Source of the DNA: Edaphochlamys debaryana
Lineage: Eukaryota > Chlorophyta > Chlorophyceae > Chlamydomonadales
DNA length: 64,000 nucleotides
Direction of reading: 5' to 3'
NCBI GenBank assembly: GCA_016858145.1
Contig: JAEHOE010000080.1
Span: 310,001-374,000, forward strand
The notes under the pieces are model-generated. The model was not told the origin of the DNA. It saw only the letters and a list, made by a program, of their open reading frames with translations, and did no database searches. Made by a program: the position numbers and the translations under genes. Within the stretch, counting starts at the first letter, position 1. Every line of letters starts with the position of its first letter. Below, piece after piece: positions 45,377 through 55,720 of this stretch.

Positions 45377-45682
45377 TCAGATGGGAGCTCGGGTGATTGC
45401 CGACAGCTTCTCGTTGACGCTGAAGAGCTTGCCGCGGTAGTTCGTGATGCCAAGCGCGGCCAACCTCTTCTGGTGCATGTCCCAGTAGGCTTCGGCTGAG
45501 GCTCTGTCGTCAAACCGATAGATTCCGCCAGCCTCCTTTGTGTCCTCCTGGTTCACGGTCCAAATCTTCCATTTTAGCCCCGGCTCCGACGCAATCGACT
45601 TGGCAAGGCCGTCCATCGCCGTTGTCATCTCTTCACCCCACGGTCCCGTATAGGGGAAATCGATTTGCAGTATCGTCGCCAT
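45377..45682 (-). CDS. YdhR-family putative monooxygenase (dimeric alpha+beta barrel)
   Basis: A single uninterrupted exon of 101 aa on the minus strand, ATG at 45680-45682 and TGA at 45377-45379. It aligns from end to end with bacterial YdhR: MATILQIDF start, GPWGEEM, EPGLKWKIWT, EAGGIYRFDD, AEAYWDMHQKRL, and SVNEKLSAI near the C terminus. The length equals that of the bacterial family. YdhR proteins are small ABM-fold dimers proposed to act as monooxygenases on aromatic substrates; the true substrate is unknown. The lack of introns in a region where most genes have 5-28, plus bacterial-like full-length similarity, suggests acquisition from bacteria (inference). No targeting peptide. Upstream in-frame codons (from a GTG at 45766) are not conserved with the family. 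Confidence 0.88.
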   Translation of the reverse strand: MATILQIDFPYTGPWGEEMTTAMDGLAKSIASEPGLKWKIWTVNQEDTKEAGGIYRFDDRASAEAYWDMHQKRLAALGITNYRGKLFSVNEKLSAITRAPI

Positions 45683-46060
45683 GCTTGCGAAGGGCTCCGT
45701 AGCCGCGTAGGGTGAATGTGCTGGTAATGGGCTGGTGATGGGCTGGTAGCCGTCGTAAGCACACACTATGTTAAGTTACAGTTGAAAGGTAAGGCAATGT
45801 GCGCCCCTTCGCGTTAAGTATGAAGGAGGCTGTGAGCACGCCGGCAGAGTTCGATTACCCCGCCGAGGTAACCCGGACACGCTCCCGCGTAACCCGCAGC
45901 TGCCACCGCGACCGGAAGGCGGGGAAATGCCGCGGCCCACCGGCCCTCTCCCCCGCCTTCGCCCCCCAGCCTTCGTGGTGCTTCAGTCCGCCGTGCTCAG
46001 AGGTGATGTGACCAGGGGGGTGACCCACGTCACCGAGGTCCCCGCCTCCGACGGGGAGGG

Positions 46061-46127
46061 TGTTGGACCCGCGTGTCCTAGCCGGTTCCTAGCTGCGGGT
46101 CTACAAGCAGTCCCTCGCCGCAGCCCA
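46061..46127 (+). repeat. Dispersed repeat, copy 2 (intergenic)
   Basis: Partner of 41110-41175, same orientation. Next to it are repeated GAACAGCTGACGAGAACA words (about 46172-46216). Confidence 0.55.
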
Positions 46128-46746
46128 CCGGACCACGTGCGCGAGGTCCTCCAGTACATCCTTTACAGGGCAGAACAGCTGACGAGAACAGCTGAGAAAG
46201 AACAGCTGACGAGAACAACGTGGCAAGCGCTGGGGGTGCCGGGAGTTGCGGGAGTTGGGGGAGGCGCCTGGAGCCGCTCGAGTCTTGAGACCCATGCGCC
46301 TTCACGAGAGCGCCCGCTTTCACTTAGGAGCCCCGCGGCCCCCCGCTTCTCCATAACCAGACACCCACAGGTGGCGAAGGTGGCGAAGATTGTGGCGGAT
46401 GCGCGCAACAAGCTGGAGGAGCGCCGGCAGAAGAAGGGCTGCTGCAGGGCTGGGCTGTAATTATGCAACTAGCCGGCGCGGGGGCTTCCGCAGCACGGGA
46501 GTTGACGAGAACACGGGCAAGCTCAGAGCTTCACCGGGTTCATGGGTGTAGAAGAAAACAACGAAGCGAAGCGCTCATGGGTCTAGCTGACGAGTTCGGC
46601 CTCAGCTCGGCAACGGCAGCTCGGCTGCAGCTCGGGGCACGCACCGGTGGTTGTCTAGGGTCCTCCAAGAGGGGATCTGCCAGGGGTGTTGTAAGGCTCC
46701 CCCTATGATGGGACGGGCCAAGACACTTGGTGATCCTCGCGGTCGC

Positions 46747-46804
46747 CTTCGCCACCTGCCTCGCCCTCGCCACCTGCCTCTCCCTCGCCACCTGCCTCGC
46801 CCTC
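46747..46804 (+). repeat. 18-bp tandem repeat, three copies
   Basis: Three copies of CTCGCCACCTGCCTCGCC with single-base changes. Confidence 0.8.
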
Positions 46805-47177
46805 CCCTGATCTGGTCGTTGGAAGGCGCCCTGTGTTAAGAGTGGCGGTTAGGAGACCGGCAAATGCCATGATGGGGCGTGACGCCTGACGCGCGAACGT
46901 CAGTGGCGAGGATGGCGATGCATGAGCACCCGGGGGCGCCCGACTCCCGAAAGCGCTTCACTGCGGACTGAGTGGCGTGAGGGCATCGGCGGGCACTCCG
47001 TCAGCTCACCACTCTCCTCGGCGTTTGTGTCCGCCGACTCGAGTGCCGCTCCGTCGGGCCTGGTCGGGGCACGGTGGGGCCGAAGCTCGCCCACGCAGAC
47101 AGCGACGCGCCGCGTGCCCAGTATGATCGACCCTTGTTGTTTGCGCATACCTGTGTGCATGCACTCGCGTGTGACTG

Positions 47178-47302
47178 CTGTCCCCAGTCCCCCATGGGCT
47201 GTCCCCAGACTGGGGACAGCGTAGGACTGGGGACAGCAACCTGGGGACAAACCAGCCTGGGGCCTGGGGACAGACTGGGGACAGCGTAGGACTGGGGACA
47301 GC
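47178..47302 (+). repeat. GGGGACAG repeat cluster with inverted copies
   Basis: A 32-bp unit beginning CAGACTGGGGACAGCGTAGG occurs at 47206-47237 and, identical, at 47271-47302. Further CTGGGGACA words lie between, and the inverted form (GCTGTCCCCAG) lies just upstream at 47178-47208, so hairpins are possible. The cluster ends 206 bp before the CobW ATG and 14 bp before an alternative in-frame ATG at 47317. Confidence 0.8.
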
Positions 47303-47508
47303 GGGGGGTACTGTGTATGGACGTCGTCGTGCGAGGGGTTTCGCGAGGGGCATCCCCGCGCCCAATTGCAGAGTCGCCACAAGCCAGTTGCTATTCTGCT
47401 TTCCGCAATACCGCTGCACTCACACCAGGACACTTACCCCTGCGCGACCTCTGCAGCTTGCGTCGGGAGACAGCCTTGAGCCTGGTGTTTCGCGGACAGG
47501 CGTCCAAA

Positions 47509-50500
47509 ATGGCTGAACCTGCAGCACGGAAGAAGACACCCGTGACGATGCTGTCCGGGTTCCTGGGCGCAGGTGGGACGGAGGTTTCTGCGGGTCTTCG
47601 CGCCATGCCTTTCGCGCGTGGCCTCTCGCCTCGCATCGCCGCAATTGGGCCTCGTAAGGTGACCAGGTGCACCTCTGGACCACAGGGAAGACCACGCTGC
47701 TGCGATACGTGCTGGAGAACACGAAGGAGAAGATCGCCTGCATTGTCAACGACGTGGCGGCCATCAACATCGATGCCAAGCTGGTTCGCAACGATAAGAA
47801 TCGTGGCACCAACAACACGACTGCGGACCTCACGGACACGATTGAGCTGGCCAATGGCTGCGCTTGTGCGTGCGGGTTGGGCTGCAGGGCCGGACCCTCG
47901 TCGAGAAGGGCCTACAGGGTTCTGGGGGCATAAGCACAAGGCCGGGGCGACGGGCAGGGAGGGACGGCACACTTGCGCCCCCTTACGTTGGCAGTCCCTA
48001 CCTTCTCTCCGCACGGCCCTCACGCGAACCTTCCACAGCCTCCTTCCACCTTCTCACGCCCTCCAGGCTGCAACATCCAGGACGAGCTGTTTGCGTCCTT
48101 CGAGCAGGTCCTGGCGCTGGCGGACAAGCGGGGCGAGCCGTACGCCCGGTGAGGAGCACTTGCACGCAGGGGCGGCCTGCTTGAGAGCTAGCTGGAGAGC
48201 AGACAGGAACTCATTGGGCGGGTGCCAGCACAGACCTGGATTTGCTGCATAAGCCCTCGAGGCTCAAAGAGTCGGGGGACTTGGCGCGGCAGGAGGCGGG
48301 TCAGCAGCTGGCTGCGCTGGCGGGGCGTGGTCTTGGAAGAGGCACCTGTCAGTAGTGCGCCCGATGCCAGTGGGGGGGCCATCCTCCACCGTCACCCGCC
48401 CTCCACGCCGCTCCCCCCTCGCGGGCCGCTCCTTCCCCAGCGCCTCCAGCCCCCCCACCGAAGCGCCCTCCCACTTCCCGCCCCTCCCCTCCCCCTCCCT
48501 TAGCATCGTGCTGGAAAACAGCGGCGTGGCAGAGCCCCAGAACATCCGTGACAAATTCAACGAGGCGGAGGCGGCGGTGCGTGGGGCGCCGTGGGGGAGG
48601 ATCTTGAGGGTGGAAGGGGGAGGACGGGGGAGGATTGGAGCGCAGGCAGCGGTGCGGGGGGGCCGTGGCGGGGTGGGGGTGGGGCTCGGGGCGGTGGAGC
48701 GGGGCCTGCGGTGCGGAGGCGGTGTGGAGGCGGTCCACCACAGGCGGTGCGGAGGCGGCACGGCATTGTGGGGAATGGTGCAGGGGTTGCTGAGGGCTGC
48801 GTGGCACCGTGGAAGGGCGGATGGAAGGAGCGGGCGGTGCATCTGGGGTGCGGGCTGGCCAAGGTCCGGGCAATGGGGCCCGAGTACATCAGCGCGTGGG
48901 GAGCCATGGCGATCTCGTGTGCCGGGGCGGGCGGGGAGCAGCCGACGGACTGGATACTCGGCCCTCGGGAGAGCCCCATGCGCCCCAGCGTGCAGTAAAC
49001 AGGCCCCTGGGTCCGCAAAGGCCATGCACTGGCCATTTCGGTGCTTGGCGGGGGGCTCAGAACCCCGTCGGGGCTCCAGGCCCCGGGGACTACGGTGCTG
49101 GCCGGTCGCTTGGCTCTTGACCGTCTGCCCCTCTCTGCCTCCCCCCCCAGGGCCACCCCCTGATGGACCGCATCGAGCTGGACACGCTGGTCACGGTGGG
49201 GCCGGGGCAGGGGTGACAGGGGCGGGGGAACGGCGTGTGGGTTTCGTGACGTGTAGGTCAGGGGCCCGTTGTCACCGAGGTTCTCTTGGGCACGCTGGCA
49301 TAGAGCCCGGGAAGGAACTGGGGGGAGCCGGGGAAGAAGAGTAGGTCGGCAAACAGGCAGGCTTGGCGACCCCGGGCAGCACAGCAGGAAGTGGCGCTGT
49401 GCCCTTCCTCCCCTCCACCCCATCGTTTCCCGCTCGAAAAAATACCCCTCCACCCCCCCCCTCCCCTCCCCTACCCCCCCCCCAGCTGGTGGACTGCGGC
49501 TCCTTCCTCAAGGACTGGGCCACGCGCGCCTGCCTGGCGCAGCGCCCCGACCTGGGCGAGGGCGGGGGGCTGCGGCCCGTGGTGGACCTGCTGGTGGAGC
49601 AGATCGAGTGAGGGGGGAGGGAGGGGGGAAGGAGGGGGAGCGTGTGTGTGTATTGGGGGCGGTGGTGGACCTGCTGGCGGAGGGAGTGCTGCGAGGCGAA
49701 CTGGGGAGGGAGAGCGCGGCATGGTTGATGGGCTGGCCGGCTTGGACTGCAGGGCGGGCTGCCGCCCTGTCCCCACTGGCCTCCTGTTGCCCCCACCCCT
49801 TCCCACCGGAAGGTGTGCATCGGGCTCGCTCGCCGTCGTTTCCCGGTCGAAAAATACCCCCTCCCCGCCCCCAGGTGTGCCGACTTCGTGGTCCTCAACA
49901 AGACCGACATGCTCCCCCAGGAGGCGCAGCGGGACGAGATGGCGGCCATCGTGGCGTCGCTCAACCCCCTGGCGCAGGTCATCCAGTGCACGCAGGGGCA
50001 GGTGGGGAGGGGCCGGGGGGCAGGTGGGGGGAGGGGGGGAGGCTGGGAAAGGACGGACGGTGAGGGAAGGCTGCGTTGTATCTGACAGGGACTGGCGGGG
50101 GAGCCGGGGGGAGGGAGCCCCAGGGCGTTGGCTGCGTGGAGGACGTGGTGGGAGGGGCAGGCCTGCCCCAGGCCCGGACCCAGACCCGGTCCAGATCCCA
50201 GCACAGAGCTTGGCTGACCTCTGGAGACGCCCACCTGCCCTCCTCGCGAGACTCAGCGACCCCCGCCAGCTCAGACTCCTCTTCCCACGCCGGCCACCCC
50301 CCCACTGTGAACACCACACCTCTCCCCTCCCCCTCCCCCAGATCCCCATTGACCGGGTGTTCGGCAGCGCCGTGCACAGTGTGGTGGCCAAGCTCAACAT
50401 CGAGGGGCAGCACCGGGGGGCGGTGGCGGCGGCCAAGGTGGGGGAAGGGGCCGGGGCGTCGTGGCAGCAGCGGGCTAGGTACGCAAGGGCTGGCAGCGGT

Positions 50501-53500
50501 CTACTGCTGGAGCGCCCCTCGTTGATCGCTGTCTCTCGCGAGGCACGAAGCCAGGATGGGTCCGATGGGAACGGCGACTCTGGCAGTTTGGTGGACCGCC
50601 GCTGGTTCACCGCTCACCGCTCCACCCTTGCTTCCCCCAGGCCCAGCTGGATGCGGAGGCCAAGGCCAAGGGGGAGCACAAGCACGGCCACAAGCACGAG
50701 CACAAGCACTCGCATGACCACGACCACTCCCACGGGGAGGAGGGCTGCGCGGTGGGTGCAGCTTCTGGGGGGCAGGGCAAGGGGAGCGGGAGCGCGCGTG
50801 AGGGCAGCGGCTGGGGGCGTGGGGCGGACAGCGAACCTGGGCCGCGGGTATGCGGATGCACGCCGTTCGGGCGGGTCCGGCTCGTCAGGCGCATGGCGGC
50901 AGGGCGGGGTGGGTACCGTGAGCCCAGCGGACCGTGGTGGGGCTCGGCGCACTGAGGGCCCGGCTGGTAAGGGGTGGCCATGCTGTGCAGGCGAACGCGT
51001 GGTGGCCGTGTGCTGCATGTGTGTTGGGTGCTGGGCCCTCAACGTGTGCGCTCCTCCTGCCCCCTCCTCCTCCGCCCCTTCTCCCCCGCTCCAACAGGCG
51101 TGCGACCACGACCACGACCACAAGGAGGAGGGCCACAAGCACGAGCACAAGCACGGCCACAGCCACAAGCACGAGCACGGGGAGCACAAGCACTCGCACG
51201 AGGACCACGCGCACCACGACGACTGCAAGGTGGGGGCGGGGCTGCGGGGAGGGCGGTCGCAGTGGTGGTGGGCTGGTGGCGGTGTGGGTGACGGGTCCTT
51301 TTTGGCGGTGTGCTGTGCTGAAGTGGGGGCGTGAAGAGCAGGCCGAGCAGGTGTTTGGAGCAAGCGCTCGCGGCCCCGAGTTGGTTCCTGGAGAGGCGGT
51401 TGGTGCCCCACAGCGTGCGGCATCCCTCACAGCCGGGCCGCCCTCCCTAGGCTTGACGCCAGCTTGCCGCTCCCCCGCTCCCTGCCCCAAACAGGCGTGC
51501 GAGGAGGAGGGCCACAAGCACGAGCACGGGGAGCACAAGCAGTCCCACGACGACCACGCGCACCACGACGACTGCAAGGTGGGGCTGCTCCTTCCGTGAA
51601 CCTGATCTTTGACGGTCCCGGCAGGCTCTGGGGTGCCTGCGGGGACCCGCTTCCTTTGTCACCTTGCTGCGCAGCTGCAGCATTAACAGCGTGTAAAGCT
51701 GGCTGACTGACCGTTGGCCTCCCTCTTTGACACCCCCGCCAGGCGTGCGACGCGGAGGCTCACGAGCACAAGCACTCGCACGAGGACCACGAGCACCACG
51801 ACGACTGCAAGGTGGGATTACTAGTACCCCTGGCAGCATCGCTACGTAGACTGCGCGGCGGAACACCCCGCGCGCCTCAAGCCTCAGTCATTTCTCGGCC
51901 GCATCGCACGTCGCACACGTGATCTCTACCTCCCTGCCCCTCCCCCCCCGCCAGGCCTGCGCCCACGAGGAGGAGGGCCACAAGCACGACCACGCCCACG
52001 ACCACGGCCACCACCACCACCACCACAAGCACGAGCGCGGGGAGACGCGCGCGGCGCAGCGCTTCGGCATCCGCAACTTCGTCTACGCGCGCCGCCGGCC
52101 CTTCCACCCCCAGAGGTGCGTGCTGCGGGGCGCTGGGGAGGGGGAGGGGTGCCCCTGGTAAGGGCCAAGTGCTGGCCGAGTGCCTTTTTCCGAAACCCAA
52201 CCGCCAACCTCTCAACTGTCAACCGAACAACCGCCAACTGGCCAACCGCCGCAGGCTCAAGGAGATGGTGCTCAAGTGGCTGCCGGTGGCGGTTAACCAG
52301 GCCATCGACGGGGAGGCACCCGAGACCGGGGACAGCCCCATCAAGACGGGTGGGTTGGGAGGAGGCGGCTGGAGGGGAGGGGAAGGCATCCAGGGGAAAG
52401 GGCACAGTATGGCGCGCACGTGCAGATCCGCAGGGCGGCCTGCTTCAGGGCTCTGAGTAAAGTTTCTTGGTGTCAGCTCCACGTTGGCTCCGGGCCTCGG
52501 AAGGAGCCGGCGGCCTACTTGGGTACATCACCACCGCCGGAAAGTGCCCGCCTGGAGGCCCTTCCCGGCTGCAGTGATGTATTCAAGGAGGCCGCCGGCT
52601 CCTGCTGAGGCTCCGGCTCCTTCTGTGGCAACCGGCGACTGCAGCCTCTCGAACTTGAGGTCCCAATCAGCCGAGGAAGCCGCGATGGGCTGCCGGCCAT
52701 GGCCAGCGTACGTCCCTACGTGGCTGTCGGTACAGGGCCAAGCGCCTGCTCTGCGCTGGGACGAGAACGCGTCAGCTCCACGGCATCCGGCCACGCAGGG
52801 AAACGAAGGCATCGTGGCGTGCATTTTTTATGCGCACTGGGCCGGGGCCGGGCAGCTCATTCACAACTACACCACCGACCGGAAGGGGTCGTAGATGGAG
52901 GCCCTTTCCCGTTTCCGGCAGTGGTGTAGTTGTGGAAGAGCTCTCCGGCCCATGTTGTGCAGCGGGCCCGGGGTCAGGCGGCCCGGCGAGCAAAGTGGTG
53001 AAAGCAGGGGCAAGGAAGGCATCGGAGCAGGCATTGCGGGCTAGGGTTCCCCTCCCCTCCCGCCCTCGTTCGCCCCTCCCACGTCTTACGTGAATTCCCT
53101 CCCCCTCCCCTCCTCCCTTGTCCCCTCTCAGTCATGCGCTCCAAGGGCTTCATGTGGCTCTCCTCCTCCCACGCCACCGCCTACTACTGGTCGCACGCGG
53201 GCCAGCACTTTGAGATCCGCGACGAGGGCGACTGGTGGGCGGCGGTGCCCTCGGAGGACTGGCCCACGGACGGGGCGCAGCAGGACATCATCCTCAACGT
53301 GAGGGGAAGAGGAGGGAGGGAGGGGGTGGGGCTTGAGGGCGGGAGGAGAGGAGGCCAAGAGGGAAGAAGGTTGAGGGGTTGAGGGCTGGAATGGGGAAGG
53401 CGAGGGCGAGCGGAAAGGAGACGAGAGGAGGGCACGAGGGAAAGACTGGGTGGGCCACTTCGGGACTAAGAGACTGGTGGGCATCGAGGGCAGGCGGGGA

Positions 53501-54355
53501 GCACTTGCGCCTCCTCTCCCCCGCCACGGGGTCCTGCCTCACCTCTGGCTTCGCTCACTCCCCCACCCTCCCACCCTCCCTTGCCTCCCACCTGGACAGG
53601 ACTTCGACGAGGCCACGGCCCTGGGTGACCGGCGGCAGGAGATCGTGTTCATCGGAGTCAACATGGACGAGGTGGGGGCGGGAAGGACGGGGGGAGGAGG
53701 GACGGTGGAGGTGGAGGTGGGGCAAGAAGTGGGGAGCACTGGATGGCTGGAGGGACGCGGGCGGAAAGCGAGCGTCCACGGGCGGCGGGTTGCGGGCGTC
53801 GCGGAGGTTTGGGATGGCAGGGGCGGGATTCGGGGCCGGCGGCTCCGCGGCTCCTTTTCAACTCGTTCCCTCCTACCGGCCAACCGCTGACCCGGCCTAC
53901 ACCATCCTCCCCTCACCACCGCCGCCACCACCACCACCACCACTCCTCCCAGGCCAAGATCTCTGCCCAGCTGGACGGTGCGCTGCTGACCGACGACGAG
54001 ATGGCCAAGTACCTGGAGCGCTGGGCGGCGCAGGCGGACCCGCCCCACCCCGAGGTGGGGGGCATGACTGGGGCCGAACAGGCGGGAGGGACGGGGATTG
54101 GGAGTGAGGAGGAGAGGGGGGAGGGAGGTCAGGACGGACGAGAGAAGAAATGGACGAGGAAGGAGACGAGGAGGAGGGGGGGCCCTGACGGTATGCACGT
54201 GGCCTCTCAAGTGAGCGGGCGCCTACGCCGCCTCGACCGCCACAGCCGCGGGCCCCACCCTGTCCCCCCACCCATGCTCCTGCCCCATGCGGCCCACCCC
54301 GTTGTTGCAGTTCGAGGCGCGGCGCCTGGCCAAGCGGCCCAAGGGCGCCGAGTAA
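47509..54355 (+). CDS. CobW/ZNG1-type (COG0523) zinc metallochaperone GTPase with His-rich exon array
   Basis: Eighteen exons give 608 aa: 47509-47572, 47686-47865, 48067-48148, 48504-48576, 49151-49195, 49486-49607, 49875-50001, 50342-50437, 50641-50751, 51098-51229, 51495-51578, 51743-51811, 51955-52115, 52255-52349, 53132-53298, 53600-53671, 53953-54054, 54311-54355. Walker A GFLGAGKT (17-24), metal-binding CxCC (80-83, in NGCACC), LENSGVAEP, NKTD (197-200). A His/Cys-rich insert (about 275-425, HKHEH, DHDHDH, HHDDCK) precedes the CobW C-terminal domain (RFGIRNFVYARRRPF, KGFMWLSSSH, IVFIGVNMDE). Proteins of this family use GTP to hand zinc to client enzymes such as methionine aminopeptidase; His-rich inserts store or sense metal. 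Exons 10-12 are repeated His/Cys cassettes with phase-0 borders. An in-frame ATG at 47317 would add 64 residues, perhaps an organelle leader. Confidence 0.93.
51098..51811 (+). repeat. Tandem His/Cys exon cassettes of the CobW gene (exons 10-12)
   Basis: Exons 51098-51229, 51495-51578 and 51743-51811 each start with Ala-Cys, run through His/Lys/Glu repeats and end in HHDDCK. They share long DNA stretches and are multiples of three with phase-0 borders, so each can be skipped or duplicated without a frameshift. Exon 13 starts with the same Ala-Cys lead. Confidence 0.85.
52503..52602. repeat. Fold-back hairpin 1 in the CobW intron 52350-53131
   Basis: Arms 52503-52534 and 52571-52602 are inverted repeats matching at 27 of 32 positions by eye, with a 36-nt loop containing TGGAGGCCCTTCCCG. 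Related in loop and inner arm (CATCACCAC/CACTACACCAC, CCGGAA) to the hairpin at 52846-52950. Confidence 0.75.
52846..52950. repeat. Fold-back hairpin 2 in the same CobW intron
   Basis: Arms 52846-52875 and 52921-52950 match at 26 of 30 positions by eye, with a 45-nt loop containing TGGAGGCCCTTTCCCG. Same orientation as hairpin 1. No target duplication was recognised. Confidence 0.75.
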
Positions 54356-55720
54356 GCGGGCGGCGCCGAGGGAGGGGCGGAGACGGACGGATGCACTGGA
54401 GCGGTCGTCTCGTGGGCGCAGCGGCGACGGCAGAGAGGGAGCTGGGGGGCCCTGGGACGAGCGAGAGGTTCCGGCCTCAAGGCGGGAGCTTGCGTGCACA
54501 GGGACGGCTGGGGGCTGCGCGGCGCGGCTTGGTGCGCTTCTTGGGTTTGAGGGCGGGTTAGATGAGTGGGCGGGTTGGTGGAGGGCGTTTCTCGGATCAG
54601 CCACTGGAGGAAGCGGCGTCTGGGGCTCTGGCGCCTGATTGATCTGCAGCGCTTTAGGCGGTTCTCAATCAAGCAAAGGTCGAGCACGACCATGGGAACA
54701 CGCCGGTGTATAGGGGAGATGCATCCAAAGCTACGCCCCAGGAGTTGCTGGGGACCGAAAGCAGCCAAGCCGGCGCTTGTGCTTGACTTGGGTGTGTGCA
54801 TGGGTGCTGGAGCGCCGGCCGGATGTTGACGTGATGAAAGTCAGGGGCCGGGGTTCAGAATCTGGAGGAGGGGGCGAACATAAGGGAGTACGGGGAGGGC
54901 CTATGTTGGCGTACAGATGGTGATCAAGGCGCGTGCCTGACGGGAGTCACAGGACGGAAGGGCACAGCGCTATGCAATGCGGGGGGCGGCACCAACCGTT
55001 TAACAAAGAAGTCTTACCATGCTGCTTTGCCCACGGAGCGCTGATTGGGTGCGAGGGGTCTGAGAGCAAGCAGGAGCACTGGGGCCGCCCACCCGCGGCA
55101 GGCGGGCAGCGTACAGGGGCTCAGCACGGCACTGACGGCAGGCAAGGCGCTGGCGGCGGTAAGGATGATGGCTGCCGCCAAACTGCCGGCGGCGGGCAGC
55201 GGAACGCAGGCGGGCGCAGACACAGAAGCAGAGGATCCATCTTGTGCTTACAACTCCATTCCTTCGATGGCATCTGCGCGGTGCGCACTGCCAAGTCCAC
55301 AACATGCACAGGGAAGGGGCCCCAAACGCAGCCGTCCTGCTCTTGAGCCGTCTTGCACTTCAACAGTTCACTCCAAAGCATTGCCCACACTCCTTCATAC
55401 TTCACTTGAGCAGTTCACTCCAAAGGATTTGCTCAACTCAGATTCCCCTCACCCTGATGCCCTTGCGGCGCCAGGCCCCCCAACTCGCAAAGACAGGGGC
55501 ATTGCAGCCCCCCTGACCTACTTCCAAGGCCTCCTGCTGCCAGTCCTTCGCAGTGATTGCTCGTGCCTCCTGCCCTAGTACTATCCCTATTGCTCTCCTT
55601 CCTATTGTCTCGTTGCTTCATTCGTTCTGCTCCTCAGCTCACTGAGGCTGGGCCCTAGAGGCCACAGCAGGCCTCATGGCCAGTGGCCGTCTTCTTATCG
55701 GCGGCTAGGCGCTGCATCCC
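54356..55720. other. Convergent intergenic region after the CobW gene
   Basis: 3' regions of two converging genes. It contains a short direct repeat (CAGTTCACTCCAAAG at about 55365-55380 and 55410-55425) and a minus-strand TGTAA at 55248-55252. A 177-codon + strand ORF ending near 55578 has no recognisable domain and I do not call it a gene. No + strand TGTAA for the CobW gene was seen. Confidence 0.4.
55248..55252 (-). terminator. TGTAA polyadenylation signal (minus strand)
   Basis: TTACA on the + strand, 469 bp beyond the stop at 55721-55723 of the Cys-rich repeat protein gene. Confidence 0.35.

Larger units (their letters stand above)
45683..47508. other. Repeat-rich intergenic region upstream of the CobW gene
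   Basis: Contains the YdhR promoter, dispersed repeat copy 2, an 18-bp tandem repeat (46747-46804) and a GGGGACAG repeat cluster (47178-47302). An ORF ending at 46460 (VAKVAKIVADARNKLEERRQ ... stop) has a plausible helical end, but its upstream part is repeat DNA and I could not build a gene from it. Confidence 0.4.

Noticed and set aside
45927..46460. 177-codon ORF ending in a charged helix and KKGCCRAGL
   Set aside because: Its upstream half is dispersed and tandem repeat sequence, no start or splice chain could be supported, and no family was recognised.
55045..55578. 177-codon + strand ORF with an Ala-rich middle
   Set aside because: No domain, contains short direct repeats, and lies where 3' UTRs of two converging genes are expected.
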